From a bacterium (lineage in GTDB: Bacteria; Sysuimicrobiota; Sysuimicrobiia; Sysuimicrobiales; Segetimicrobiaceae): a stretch of DNA of 39,619 nt. The translations under genes and the position numbers were made by a program. This document shows, in pieces, positions 7,478 through 15,818 of this stretch; position 1 is the stretch's first letter; each line of letters opens with the position of its first letter. The DNA is taken from positions 1 through 39,619 of the forward strand of contig DATGJN010000070.1 of NCBI GenBank assembly GCA_035295165.1, read 5' to 3'. The notes under the pieces are model-generated. The model was not told the DNA's origin. It saw only the letters and a list, made by a program, of their open reading frames with translations, and did no database searches.

Positions 7478-8392
7478 CTACGCCTCCGGCAACGCGACCG
7501 CGGAGGGAGTCTTGTCGTCGCGCAACCCCAGGAACGCGGGCTGCCGCAGCCGGCGGTCTGCCGTCCACTCGTCGAAGGCGACCTGTGCAACGAGGCGCGG
7601 GGCAAGATGGGTGACCCCGCGCTCGCGCGGCGCATCGACGACCGCCGGCGTCTTCCGAATCAACGAATGGAATCGGCGGTGCAGCGCGGCGAGCGTGCTC
7701 GCGTCGAAGCCCGTGCCCACCTTCCCCACGTAGCGCAACGTCCCGTGATCGTACGCAGCGAGGAGCAGCGACCCGAAGTATGCGCGCGATCCCCTGGGTG
7801 CCGTGTAGCCGACCACGACGAACTCGTCCTCGTGACGCACTTTCACCTTCAGCCACTCGCGCGACCGACCCTCCACGTAGGCGGCGTGGAGATCCTTGGC
7901 GACGAGCCCTTCGTAACCGCGGCGCCGCGCCACCCGGTAGGCGGCGTACCCGTCGCGGGCAAGCCTGCGGGCCGGCATCAGGACACCCCCTCCGCGCACC
8001 ACCGATTCCAGCGCGGCCCGCCGCGCGGAAAGGGATTGTCGCCGGAGATCCTGCCCGTCCTTGTACAGACAGTCAAAGACGGCGTACGTCGGCGCGGCGC
8101 CGCGTTGGAGCAATTGGAACCGCGACACACCCCGTCGGTCGAACGCCACGATCTCGCCGTCGAGCACGAGTGTCCGGTACGGCAGCGCGCTGACGGCCCG
8201 GGCCACGTTGGCATACTGCGCGGTACGGTCCAGGGCGTTCCGCGACAAGAGGCGCACGCGGTTTCCTTCCTTATAGGCCAGGATCCGGTAGCCGTCGTAC
8301 TTCTCCTCGTAGGCCCAGTTCGGCCGGCTGAACGGCGCGCCCGCGAGCGTGGCGAGCATCGGGCGAACTCGAAATGGAATCCGGTCTGTCAC
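7478..8392 (-). CDS. ATP-dependent DNA ligase (LigD ligase-domain family)
   Basis: 304 aa from a GTG at 8392 preceded by AGGGGAG at 6-nt spacing; an upstream GTG at 8512 lacks such a site. Nucleotidyltransferase motifs appear in order: motif I EEKYDGYR with K31 as the AMP-accepting lysine, LSRNA, LDGEIVAFD, FDCLYKDG, YEGLVAKD, and motif V WLKVKVRHEDEFVVVGY. The C-terminal OB-fold region follows (LRYVGKVGTGF, then APRLVAQVAFDEWT). No phosphoesterase domain is attached. It seals breaks, presumably after end processing by the coupled polymerase. The separate ligase-then-polymerase order is seen in several Gram-positive and uncultured lineages. Confidence 0.93.
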   Translation of the reverse strand: MTDRIPFRVRPMLATLAGAPFSRPNWAYEEKYDGYRILAYKEGNRVRLLSRNALDRTAQYANVARAVSALPYRTLVLDGEIVAFDRRGVSRFQLLQRGAAPTYAVFDCLYKDGQDLRRQSLSARRAALESVVRGGGVLMPARRLARDGYAAYRVARRRGYEGLVAKDLHAAYVEGRSREWLKVKVRHEDEFVVVGYTAPRGSRAYFGSLLLAAYDHGTLRYVGKVGTGFDASTLAALHRRFHSLIRKTPAVVDAPRERGVTHLAPRLVAQVAFDEWTADRRLRQPAFLGLRDDKTPSAVALPEA

Positions 8393-8938
8393 GCGCGTCT
8401 CCCCTGATTTGCGCGTACGTTCGACACCCCCAAGTTGGTTTCCCGTCATGCCGCGGATGGTACACGCGGGGCACCGGATCGGAAATAGCGTACCCATCAC
8501 GATCAACCGCACCCGCTAGAGCGTCCAGCGTGGACGAGGTAGTGACAGTTTGCCCTCCAATCGAGCCCAGCGGCGTGGGTTAGCTGGCTTAGCTGACATT
8601 TCTGCCAGCGAACAGCGTTGCCGGCGTGCAGCCCTGCAGGCGATACCCTTGATGCAAAAGCCCCGGATGGGGAAAAGCCGGGTGGGCACCTTTGGTGGGA
8701 GGAGTACAGGCGCCCAACTGGAACCCCCCCTGTCAATATCGTCTGTGCGATTCTGCTACAAAGATACCGGCGGCGTCGGGGAACTGATCGCAATTGCCGC
8801 CCGCGGGGAGCCGTGGCGCATGCATGGCGGTGTGAATACGAGGGAGTCACGCGGGCACGGCGACGATCGCTTTTGTGGATCGTTTGATGTTGGTACGGGG
8901 TTGCCCCATGCCGCCGATGATCACTGGATACAGGCCGC
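8393..8938. other. 546-bp non-coding region with a candidate structured leader
   Basis: No believable gene. Read on the plus strand, toward the glycosyltransferase, it has stacked short stems: GCTGGC...GCCAGC (about 8584-8609), CCCGG...CCGGG (about 8662-8681) and CACC-TTT-GGTG (about 8688-8698). The text GATGCAAAAGCC followed by AGCCGGGT loosely recalls the second half of a GEMM-I (c-di-GMP) aptamer, but the defining GGCAAACC half is missing. I therefore do not call a riboswitch. Confidence 0.35.
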
Positions 8939-9359
8939 ATGACGGACGCCGGGCGCTGCGTGAGCGTGATCATTCCCGTCTTCAACAGTGAGCCGTACCT
9001 GGCCGAGGCGGTTGACAGCGTCAGGCGTCAGGATTGTGCCCACCTCGAACTAATCATCGCCGACGATGGATCGGCCGATGACACCGTTGGAGTTGTACCG
9101 CGGCTCCAGGACGGCCTTCGCTACGTGTACTACGTGAACCAGGGAAACGGCAGTCCCGCACGCGCGCGATCCTGCGGGCCGGCGCTGGCGCGCGGCGGCG
9201 TGATTGTGTTCCTTGATGCCGACGACCTCTGGCCGCCGCGCCAGGTCGGCGCGGCCCCGCTTCCCGACCAGTCTCACGGGGACCGGCGCGCAGCGGACGG
9301 GCGCGAATCCCGCCGGCTTCCTAAGAATGGGTGATGTAATGGAGCCGGCCCTCTCATGA
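8939..9359 (+). pseudogene. Family 2 glycosyltransferase, frameshifted and shortened
   Basis: The first 100 residues are a normal GT-A start: CVSVIIPVFNSEPYLAEAVD, the nucleotide-binding IIADDGSADDT, and the metal-binding FLDADDLWPP. After this the reading becomes unrelated and stops at 9334. The frame shifted by +1 instead reads on to LTGTGAQRTGANPAGFLRMG and ends at a TGA (9357-9359). That TGA overlaps the ATG of the next gene as ATGA. Such coupling suggests the ancestral frame ended there and that an indel lies near 9235-9250. Even so the protein would be about 140 residues, short for this family, so an internal deletion is likely too. It would have added a sugar to a surface glycan. An assembly error cannot be excluded for the frameshift. 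Confidence 0.7.
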
Positions 9360-10603
9360 GGGCTCCGCTGCGCAACGAGCTGGAGGCGGAACTGCGCCGC
9401 CTCATGGGAGTCTGGTTCCCGCGCTGCGTCGATCGGGAACACGGCGGGTTCCTCTGCGATTTCGACTACCGATGGAAACCCTCGGGATCGCAAGTCAAGA
9501 TGCTAGAGTATCAGGCGCGGCAGACTCTTGCGGCGGCGCGAGGCGCGGCCCACGCCCCCGATCATTCACCGCTACGCGAGGCGGCCGCGCACGGTTTTCG
9601 GTACCTCAAGGAGACGATGTGGGATCGTCGGATGGGCGGTTGGTACAGGCAGCTCGATCGGGTCGGAGCGCCCCTAGAAGGATCGACGAAGCATGGGCAC
9701 GGCATGAGCTACGCGATCTCCGCGTGTGTGGCGTGCTATCAACTGACACGGGACCCCGACTGTTTGGAACTGGCGAAAGCGGCCTTCAGCTGGCTGGACC
9801 GGCACGCCCACGATGGCCGGCACGGCGGTTACTTCGGGTTCTACCGGCAGGACGGGACGCCGATTGTGTCGGCGGACCAAGGGGCGGCTCCGGACCGGCA
9901 CAGGGACGCGATTGGGACACCGATCGGATTCAAGGACGCCAACACCACCTGCGATCTCCTCAGGGGATTCGCCGATCTGTACCGGGCATGGCCCGACGCG
10001 CTGCTGAGGGCGCGCGTGGAGGAACTGCTGTGCATCGCGCGCGACCGCCTCGTCGTCGCCCCTGGAGTGATGCACATGTACGCACACCCGGACTGGACGC
10101 CGATCCCCGACTTCGCCCGTTACGCGCAGGTTCTCCGTGCCGCGAATCACATGTTGCCGGCGGCGGAAGCTCTCGCCGGAACTGTCGACCGGGACACGGC
10201 ACGGGTCGCCAAATCGATGCTCGACACGATGCTGCGCGTCGCCTGGGACGCCGAAAAGGCCGGGTTCCACCTCGCAGGGTCCAGTTTCGGTCCTGCGTAT
10301 ATTGAGGACAGTGTCGTGTTTGTGCGCAGCAAGTGCTGGTGGGCTCAGGCCGAGGGAATGAGGCTGCTGATGGCGGTGGCGCGGCTTCACCCCGCCGATG
10401 CGGTCACGTACGAAGAGCATTTTGTGCGCCTGTGGGAGTACGTCAAGAGGTACCTGATCGACGCGAGGCACGGCGGCTGGCTCGCCGCCGGCCTCGACAC
10501 GAACCCCGAAGCGCGCAAAAAGCCAAAGGCCACGCGATGGAAGGACTGCTCGCACGAAGCCGAAGGGTTGCTGGAGTGTCTCCCGCTATTGGACGCTTCT
10601 TGA
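9356..10603 (+). CDS. AGE-family epimerase/isomerase (N-acylglucosamine 2-epimerase-like)
   Basis: 415 aa, the normal length for the (alpha/alpha)6-barrel AGE superfamily (N-acylglucosamine 2-epimerase, cellobiose 2-epimerase, mannose isomerase). Recognisable segments are VDREHGGFLCDFDYRW near residue 25, KMLEYQARQTL, HDGRHGGYFGFY near 155, the internal DANTTCDLL, RSKCWWAQAEG near 325, and the C-terminal KDCSHEAEGLL. The conserved His/Glu in that last segment match the catalytic HE region of the family. Enzymes here reversibly epimerise C2 of a sugar or isomerise aldose and ketose; the exact sugar cannot be told. It overlaps the broken glycosyltransferase frame by ATGA, and its stop is 1 nt from the acetyltransferase start, so the three form one unit. 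A role in making or editing a surface sugar is likely. Confidence 0.88.
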   Translation: MRAPLRNELEAELRRLMGVWFPRCVDREHGGFLCDFDYRWKPSGSQVKMLEYQARQTLAAARGAAHAPDHSPLREAAAHGFRYLKETMWDRRMGGWYRQLDRVGAPLEGSTKHGHGMSYAISACVACYQLTRDPDCLELAKAAFSWLDRHAHDGRHGGYFGFYRQDGTPIVSADQGAAPDRHRDAIGTPIGFKDANTTCDLLRGFADLYRAWPDALLRARVEELLCIARDRLVVAPGVMHMYAHPDWTPIPDFARYAQVLRAANHMLPAAEALAGTVDRDTARVAKSMLDTMLRVAWDAEKAGFHLAGSSFGPAYIEDSVVFVRSKCWWAQAEGMRLLMAVARLHPADAVTYEEHFVRLWEYVKRYLIDARHGGWLAAGLDTNPEARKKPKATRWKDCSHEAEGLLECLPLLDAS

Positions 10604-10604
10604 G

Positions 10605-11219
10605 ATGAGCGGCATTCCTTCACTGCTTGCGAGGATTCGGCGCCAGATTCGGCTGCGCCGGCTGAACGCCACGCCCGGTATCCGAATCGCTCCCTCCGCC
10701 CATATCGGTGAGGGCGCCATGATACAGACGGACTCCGACGGTTATTCACTCGGCGGACACATTCTGATCTCGGAGTGGGTCATCATTTCCGACGGGGTCA
10801 TCCTCGCAGCGTATGGCGGCTCCATCGAGATCGGCGCGCACGCGTACGTCGGACCGTACTGCGTCCTCTACGGCCACGGCGGCCTCGCGATCGGCCGCGA
10901 TACCATGATTGGCGCGCACACCGTCGTTATCCCGGCCAACCACGGCTTCGCACGAATCGACGTGCCGATGAGCGCGCAGCCGCTGACACAGGAAGGCATC
11001 GAGATCGGCGAGGACGTCTGGATCGGATCCGGCTGCAGGGTGCTGGATGGTGTGCGCATCGGCCGCGGGGCCGTGATCGGCGCCGGATCCGTCGTCACCC
11101 AGGACGTCGAGTCATACGGGGTCGCGTACGGCGTCCCGGCGAGGGTGGCCTGGAACCGGGCCGCGGCGGTCAGAGCCCGTGACGCAGGCGCTGCCACAGG
11201 CGGTGCGTCCTCGCCTTGA
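10605..11219 (+). CDS. Left-handed beta-helix acyltransferase (WbbJ/maltose acetyltransferase type)
   Basis: 204 aa. Hexapeptide repeats of the form [I/V]-G-x-x-x-x run from about residue 30 to 175: IRIAPSAHIGEGAMI, SIEIGAHAYVGPYCVLYG, GLAIGRDTMIGAHTVVIP, IEIGEDVWIGSGCRVLDGV, RIGRGAVIGAGSVVT. The loop after VVIPANHGF carries the conserved N-H, with His as the likely general base. The end VAYGVPARVAWNR is typical of sugar O-acetyltransferases using acetyl-CoA. Its place after the epimerase suggests it decorates the same glycan. Its 3' end overlaps the convergent reductase gene by 50 bp. Confidence 0.9.
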   Translation: MSGIPSLLARIRRQIRLRRLNATPGIRIAPSAHIGEGAMIQTDSDGYSLGGHILISEWVIISDGVILAAYGGSIEIGAHAYVGPYCVLYGHGGLAIGRDTMIGAHTVVIPANHGFARIDVPMSAQPLTQEGIEIGEDVWIGSGCRVLDGVRIGRGAVIGAGSVVTQDVESYGVAYGVPARVAWNRAAAVRARDAGAATGGASSP

Positions 11220-12120
11220 CGCCTCGCAGGCGCTGCCACCAGCGCGGTTTCGTCCTGGCGACTCCGCTCATGCGCTCTAGAAAGCGACGCTCCTCGACGG
11301 TCAGCGGTCCCCGGGCCACGCTTTCGAGGTTGCGCGTCACCCACTCCGCCTTCCTCATCGCCACGATCACGCGATCAACGTCGCGCTGAAACAGCGAGAA
11401 CCGCAGCATCAGGTCCGCCACGACGGGCCGCAGACTCTCGTTGTCGCCGTGCCCGCGGTCCGACGCCTGGGTGACGATCCTGTCGAGCTCCCATCCCCGA
11501 AAGAACGGGGACGTAGCAATCGTCTCCCACCCAGCCGCCTTATAGGCTGCGAAGGCTGGGGCGGCGTCGTCCGTCGTGACGTTGAAGGGCCTGATCGCGA
11601 AGCGAAACGCCTCGCGAGTCTCCTGGCTCCCGATGGGCGCCTGCTCCCCGACCCAGATTCCTAGGGAGCGCGTGTAGCCTTTCCGCCGCCACTCGACCAT
11701 GAGCTCCATCTGCCGGCGGTTCTGCTCGGCATCGTCCAGCGGCACGACGACCAGACAGTCGACGTAGGAGGTACGCAACTGCTCTAGGATCAGATCAATG
11801 TGCTCGGGGCGGTAGTACTCCGGCGGCCCGCAGTCATCGCCTCGCGAGAAGTCCCGGAAGAAATTCCAGGCCAGGATCTTGGCTTCGTCGCGCCTGCCGA
11901 GGGCGTGCAGGATGTCTCCCAGGGCGACGCGCTCGGGCTGATAGGTCGTGTCGAACCATCGAATCCCGTGATCGAGGCATGCTTCGACGATCCGGACCTG
12001 TTCGCGCTCTGACGCGCGCGGGTCGTTGCCCAGCTGACTGATGAAGGAATGCCCTCCCAGAATGAGCCGCGTCTCGGCCGCTCGACTCATCGTGTTCCGC
12101 ACATGATTCGCATCCGCCAC
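11170..12120 (-). CDS. Aldo/keto reductase-like protein with a damaged catalytic tetrad
   Basis: 316 aa from a GTG at 12120 with GAGGG at good spacing; an ATG 10 codons later is an alternative. The (beta/alpha)8 AKR pattern is present: LILGGHSF, HGIRWFDTTYQPERVALGDIL, KILAWNFF (the usual K), the strand YVDCLVVVP, and the SLGIWVGEQAP region. The normal D-x4-Y spacing is lost (FDTTYQPER is too short), and the catalytic His after Y-x-D-L is replaced, reading VVVPLDD. Classic NADPH-dependent carbonyl reduction is therefore doubtful. It may be a divergent AKR with another chemistry or a binding role. The C-terminus is Arg/Trp-rich. It faces the acetyltransferase tail to tail and overlaps it by 50 bp. 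Confidence 0.75.
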   Translation of the reverse strand: MADANHVRNTMSRAAETRLILGGHSFISQLGNDPRASEREQVRIVEACLDHGIRWFDTTYQPERVALGDILHALGRRDEAKILAWNFFRDFSRGDDCGPPEYYRPEHIDLILEQLRTSYVDCLVVVPLDDAEQNRRQMELMVEWRRKGYTRSLGIWVGEQAPIGSQETREAFRFAIRPFNVTTDDAAPAFAAYKAAGWETIATSPFFRGWELDRIVTQASDRGHGDNESLRPVVADLMLRFSLFQRDVDRVIVAMRKAEWVTRNLESVARGPLTVEERRFLERMSGVARTKPRWWQRLRGVKARTHRLWQRLRHGL

Positions 12121-12515
12121 TATACGCCCTCGCGCCTCATCCGTTCATCGTTCCGGGCTGAGCGCCCGGGACTTTCGGAAACGAGACATGCCCCATTTAG
12201 GATTTGAAACACAATAACACCTCACAAACCCTCGGTGGTCAAGGACTCATCGCAACCGAGGAGTTGGGTGAGATGTCCCCTCCGAACTATTGGGACAATG
12301 CGATTCACCGTCGGATCGGGAGAAATCGCGTTACGGTTTCAGCGTGCTTCTCGCCAAAGGTGAGTTGGAGCGTCATAAACCCCGCTTCTTCTCTTCTTCT
12401 CCTATTCCTTCGGCTCGCGGGAACGTGAACCCCCAGGTCTGTGGTCAGGTCGGCCAGCGAGACGCCGCGATACCTCAGCCCGTCGGCGGCGCCGGTCACG
12501 CCGTGGACGCGTGCC
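12121..12515. other. 395-bp region upstream of the reductase gene and past the broken binding-protein gene
   Basis: No gene I can support. A 64-residue minus-strand frame at 12305-12499 (YRGVSLADLTTDLGVHV) is not recognised and may be debris. Bases 12180-12420 are more AT-rich than both neighbours and may include the reductase promoter, but I see no good -35/-10 pair. Confidence 0.35.
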
Positions 12516-14040
12516 TCACGCCGCCATCCACGTCCGCTTGAGGAAGATGCGGCGGCCGGTGAACGACTGCTGATACCCGTGGAACCTTGTCGACAGCGCC
12601 TCGATGTTGTACTTGGCGTACCACCACCAGTACGGCGAGTCCTGCAGCAGCGCCCGCTGGATCGTCACGTAGAGGCTGCGCCGCTGGTCGGCGTTCGTGA
12701 TCGACCGGGCCTCGTCCATCAGACGGTCCAGCGCGGGATTGGCGTAGACGCCGATGTTGTACGATCCCTTGCTGGAGAAGCAGGGGTACACGTACCCGTC
12801 CGGGCCCGGGCGGAAGGTCAGCGCCGTCGCGAAGACCTGCCCGCCCTCGCGGCCGCCGGTCTGCACCGCCTGGGTGATCGCGGCCGAAAACGCGCCCCAC
12901 TCCATCTGGACGACGTTCACGGTCACGTTGAGGGTGCGCAGGGACTGCTGGATCACAAGCGCGCTCGCCACGAATTCGGGGTAGTGGGGCGAACAGCGGA
13001 TCTCGATCGTGAATCCGCCATTTGGATAGCCCGCCTCGGCGAGCAGCCGCTTCGCGCCGTCGACGTCCGGCGTGTTGAAGGGAAGCGTCCGCGGATCGAG
13101 CGCCCAGTTGGCGAAGCCGGTGTTGATGGGGCCGGACAGCACGCCGCCGCCGAAGATCGCCTTGTCGATGATCTCCCGCGTGTCGACGGCCATGCGGAGC
13201 GCGCGGCGTACCCTGGCGTCGTTCAGCGGCTTCTGCGCCACGTTGATCTCGTGGCAGCCGAGCCAGGCGTAGGGCGACTTCAGGACGCTGATGCCTGGCA
13301 GTGCGCCGCGCCCTGCGCGCTGAGCTCGGCGTACTGGATCTGGCCGGCGTGCAGGACGGCGAGGCACGCCGCCTCCTCGCTAAGGATCTTGAATGTCATC
13401 TCGTCGAGGTACGGGAGCGGCTGGTCCCAATAGTCCGGGTTGCGCGTGTAGGTGATGTGATCCTGGGGCACGTACTCCACTAAGTTGAAGGGTCCGGTCC
13501 CGACGGCGTTCGTCGTCAGATTGGTCGCGTCGGCATACCCCTTCGGCATGATCGCCGACGCGCGCAGCGCGGCGAACGCGCTGAGCAGCTCGGGGTAGGG
13601 GGCGTCGAGGTTCAGCTGGACGGTCAACGGGTCCAGGACCTTGAATCTCCTTGATCGCGTCGAACCAGCTGCGCAGTGGCGCGACGGTCTTCGGATCCAG
13701 GACGCGGCCGATGCTGTACTGCACGTCGTCGCCCGTCATCGGCTGCCCGTTGTGGAACTTCACGTTGGGTGGCAGGTGGAACCGTGTAGGTCTTCCCGTC
13801 GTTGGTGATCTCCCACCGCTGCGCGAGGGCCGGCACGACGTTCGTGTGCTCGTCGTATCCGGTCAGGCTCTCGTAGATGCCGTCGTAGCCCTGCAGTACC
13901 GAGAAGTTCGAGTTCTTGCTCCACCTCCCGCTGATGCCGCCCGCGGGCGGCTAGGCGCCCGCCCGCGCCCCGGACGGTGCGAACGCCGGCGCGATGAGCT
14001 GCGCCAAGCCGCGCAGATCGACGGAGCCAAACCGGCGCCA
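12516..14040 (-). pseudogene. Peptide/nickel-type ABC substrate-binding protein (SBP_bac_5), several frameshifts
   Basis: Pieces in three frames join into one family 5 binding protein: SNFSVLQGYDGIYESLTGYD, VPALAQRWEITNDGKTYT, FHNGQPMTGDDVQYSIGRVL, LNLDAPYPELLSAF, VGTGPFNLVEYVPQDHITYT, VAQKPLNDARVRRALRMAVD, LDRLMDEARS, and the C-terminus ending RIFLKRTWMAA. One-base changes are needed near 13783, 13645 and 13300. A TAG (13953-13951) stands in frame before the first recognisable segment, and no signal peptide is visible. Intact members bind peptides, nickel or sugars outside the membrane for a DppBCDF-type importer, none of which is nearby. Four lesions make decay more likely than sequencing error. 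Confidence 0.85.
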
Positions 14041-14057
14041 TTGAAATTGGACCTGCG

Positions 14058-14132
14058 GTCGAATAACCGTCGAATCACGTAGCATATTCGACAAAACTAG
14101 CAACCACCCATCGACGAATTCTCCTATTCGAC
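14058..14132. repeat. Cluster of four GTCGAAT/ATTCGAC heptamers
   Basis: GTCGAAT occurs at 14058-14064 and 14069-14075 (11-bp period). Its inverse ATTCGAC occurs at 14086-14092 and 14126-14132. The inner pair forms perfect 7-bp arms with a 10-nt gap. The last copy overlaps the stop codon of the DUF4387 gene. The cluster sits between the decayed binding-protein gene and the intact nine-gene run. Confidence 0.6.
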
Positions 14133-14432
14133 GAGAAGGTCGACTAGTGGCGCATACTGTTGGCCAGCGAGCACATCACCGTCTGCCAGGTCACCTGATG
14201 CCACCGGCCGCGGGAAGGTGACCTTTATTGCATTTGCCGGCGCGTACGGGAAGATCTTTACGTCCTCCTCTCTCAAATGGTAGATCGAGCCGATTCGAGC
14301 TCGACTTAATACGCCACTTTGTACCACACGGTCGTAGGTGGCTCGATCACCAAACATGATGTCGATCGTCAACGTGAACGGACCGGCATTCTTACTTCGG
14401 ATCAGCGTCGCCAGTTCAGCCAAGCGTGCCAT
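14124..14432 (-). CDS. DUF4387 family protein
   Basis: 102 aa, full length for the family. The block LAELATLIRSKNAGPFTLTI near the N-terminus and the closing GDVLAGQQYAPLVDLLVE are diagnostic, as is KVTFPRPVASGDLADGD. No biochemical function is established for this family. It is commonly encoded next to a DUF1446/AtuA-like protein, as here (18-nt gap), and the two may form a complex. AGGAG precedes the ATG at 14432. It is the last gene of the minus-strand run. Confidence 0.92.
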   Translation of the reverse strand: MARLAELATLIRSKNAGPFTLTIDIMFGDRATYDRVVQSGVLSRARIGSIYHLREEDVKIFPYAPANAIKVTFPRPVASGDLADGDVLAGQQYAPLVDLLVE

Positions 14433-14450
14433 TGGGGGCTCACTCCTATC

Positions 14451-15818
14451 TTAGATGTTCAACGTTTCAATCGAGAACGGCTCGAGTGGATCCTCAAGTT
14501 CGAGCACGTGGTTGAAGTTGAATCGGTAGACGGGGCCCCGGTTCAGCTCCGTTGGCGAGTGTGGAAAGGCGAGCGCACTGATCAAGCCAGACCACTCGGG
14601 AACCGCATAGTGACTCGCAATGTGAGTCACGGCCTTGGCTGCTGAAGTAGCGAGGTCTTGGCTATGAGCGGTCACCTCGAACACCAAGGCCACTTCATGT
14701 GAAATGCGGGGATCTGGCTCAAGCTTGCCCAACGTCCCATTAACCCCATACCGGCGTACGCCGATCTGGATTGATGCCGCGTCGTCGGTACCGAAAATCT
14801 CCTCTAAGCGCTGCCGAGCAGTACCCTGCATGCCTTCCAACCATGATTCCAATTGACGGAGGATCACGGGATCCCGAATGGATCCAATGACCACGGTTTG
14901 GTATCCCACGAGTTCTGCGCCTTCCAGCTTCACCGTATATGTATCTGACGATTCAAAACGACTACCGCTTACCTTCACGGCGCGCTCGTTGATCGCCTCA
15001 TAGGTGACACGATCGAGGTAGAGCGTCCCAGAGGGTTCTACGAGTTCAGTGGGGGAGCCATTCTCATAGAGTGAATGCGAGGCGACGCTGAGCGGGGTAC
15101 AACGATAGTCTGGATTGGGCGGCTCAATCACAAAGTGATCATCGCGAATCCAGGCGACTAGCGGGTCGGAATATTTGCGATTCACCACCGCCGCAGCGCC
15201 ACACTCAAGTACCTTGGCGGCGTGCCAAACAGGACCTGGCGCCAAACCGGCACGCGTCGGGATGGCGGCGAAAATCGATGCGTCGGTGCTCCGCCCGCTG
15301 ATTACGACGTCGGCTCCAAGGTCCAAGGCCGCCTGAAACGGCTCTACTCCAGCTACTGCAACGATGTGCGCACTTCGATCAAAAACACTTTCATCGATGC
15401 TGGGAGCAGTACCCAACGGGCGAATCTTCTTATTATGATACTTCTCTCGCAGGTAATCTCTCGCGGGCTCCGAATGGATGACTCCCAAGCGGAAATGCTG
15501 GCCGGCCTGCTTAGCAATATCCTCCGCCATACCGACAACCACAGATAGCTGATTATCTGCTCCTCCGGTCGCAGCGGAGCCAATTAACAGTGGAATGCGA
15601 GCATTGCGCGCTGCCGCCAGCATGTGTTGGAGGTCCCGACGCATGGCCGCCTCCGAGAAGTGGAGGGCACCTGACCCCAGGTAGTAGGGGCCGCTATCGG
15701 TCGACCCTGCATCGCAACCGATGAAGTCCGGCTTCCAGGCCATCGCCCGTCGAAGGGACTCGAGCCGGTATCCGGCCCCCAGCGAGCCCGTTGGCGCCAG
15801 GACGCACATTTCAGTCAT
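14451..15818 (-). CDS. AtuA family protein (DUF1446, acyclic terpene utilisation)
   Basis: 455 aa. I choose the ATG at 15818 because AAGGAGGG lies 8 nt before it; it overlaps the end of hyuB. Recognisable family segments are GSLGAGYRLESLRRAM, FIGCDAGSTDSGPYYLGSG, LLIGSAATGGADNQL, DLGADVVISGRSTDASIF, VIEPPNPDYRCTPLSVASHS and LYLDRVTYEAIN. AtuA was named from the citronellol/geranyl catabolic cluster of Pseudomonas, but its reaction is not settled. The neighbours here (HyuA/HyuB, DUF4387, LIV transporter) do not include the biotin-dependent geranyl-CoA carboxylase of that cluster. The substrate may therefore not be a terpene. Confidence 0.9.
   Translation of the reverse strand: MTEMCVLAPTGSLGAGYRLESLRRAMAWKPDFIGCDAGSTDSGPYYLGSGALHFSEAAMRRDLQHMLAAARNARIPLLIGSAATGGADNQLSVVVGMAEDIAKQAGQHFRLGVIHSEPARDYLREKYHNKKIRPLGTAPSIDESVFDRSAHIVAVAGVEPFQAALDLGADVVISGRSTDASIFAAIPTRAGLAPGPVWHAAKVLECGAAAVVNRKYSDPLVAWIRDDHFVIEPPNPDYRCTPLSVASHSLYENGSPTELVEPSGTLYLDRVTYEAINERAVKVSGSRFESSDTYTVKLEGAELVGYQTVVIGSIRDPVILRQLESWLEGMQGTARQRLEEIFGTDDAASIQIGVRRYGVNGTLGKLEPDPRISHEVALVFEVTAHSQDLATSAAKAVTHIASHYAVPEWSGLISALAFPHSPTELNRGPVYRFNFNHVLELEDPLEPFSIETLNI

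Noticed and set aside
8640-8700. c-di-GMP (GEMM-I) riboswitch
   Set aside because: Only the second half resembles the aptamer; the GGCAAACC strand and the P2 tetraloop hairpin are not found.
12441-13433. 330-residue plus-strand frame
   Set aside because: It is antisense to the clear fragments of the peptide-binding protein and shows no family features.
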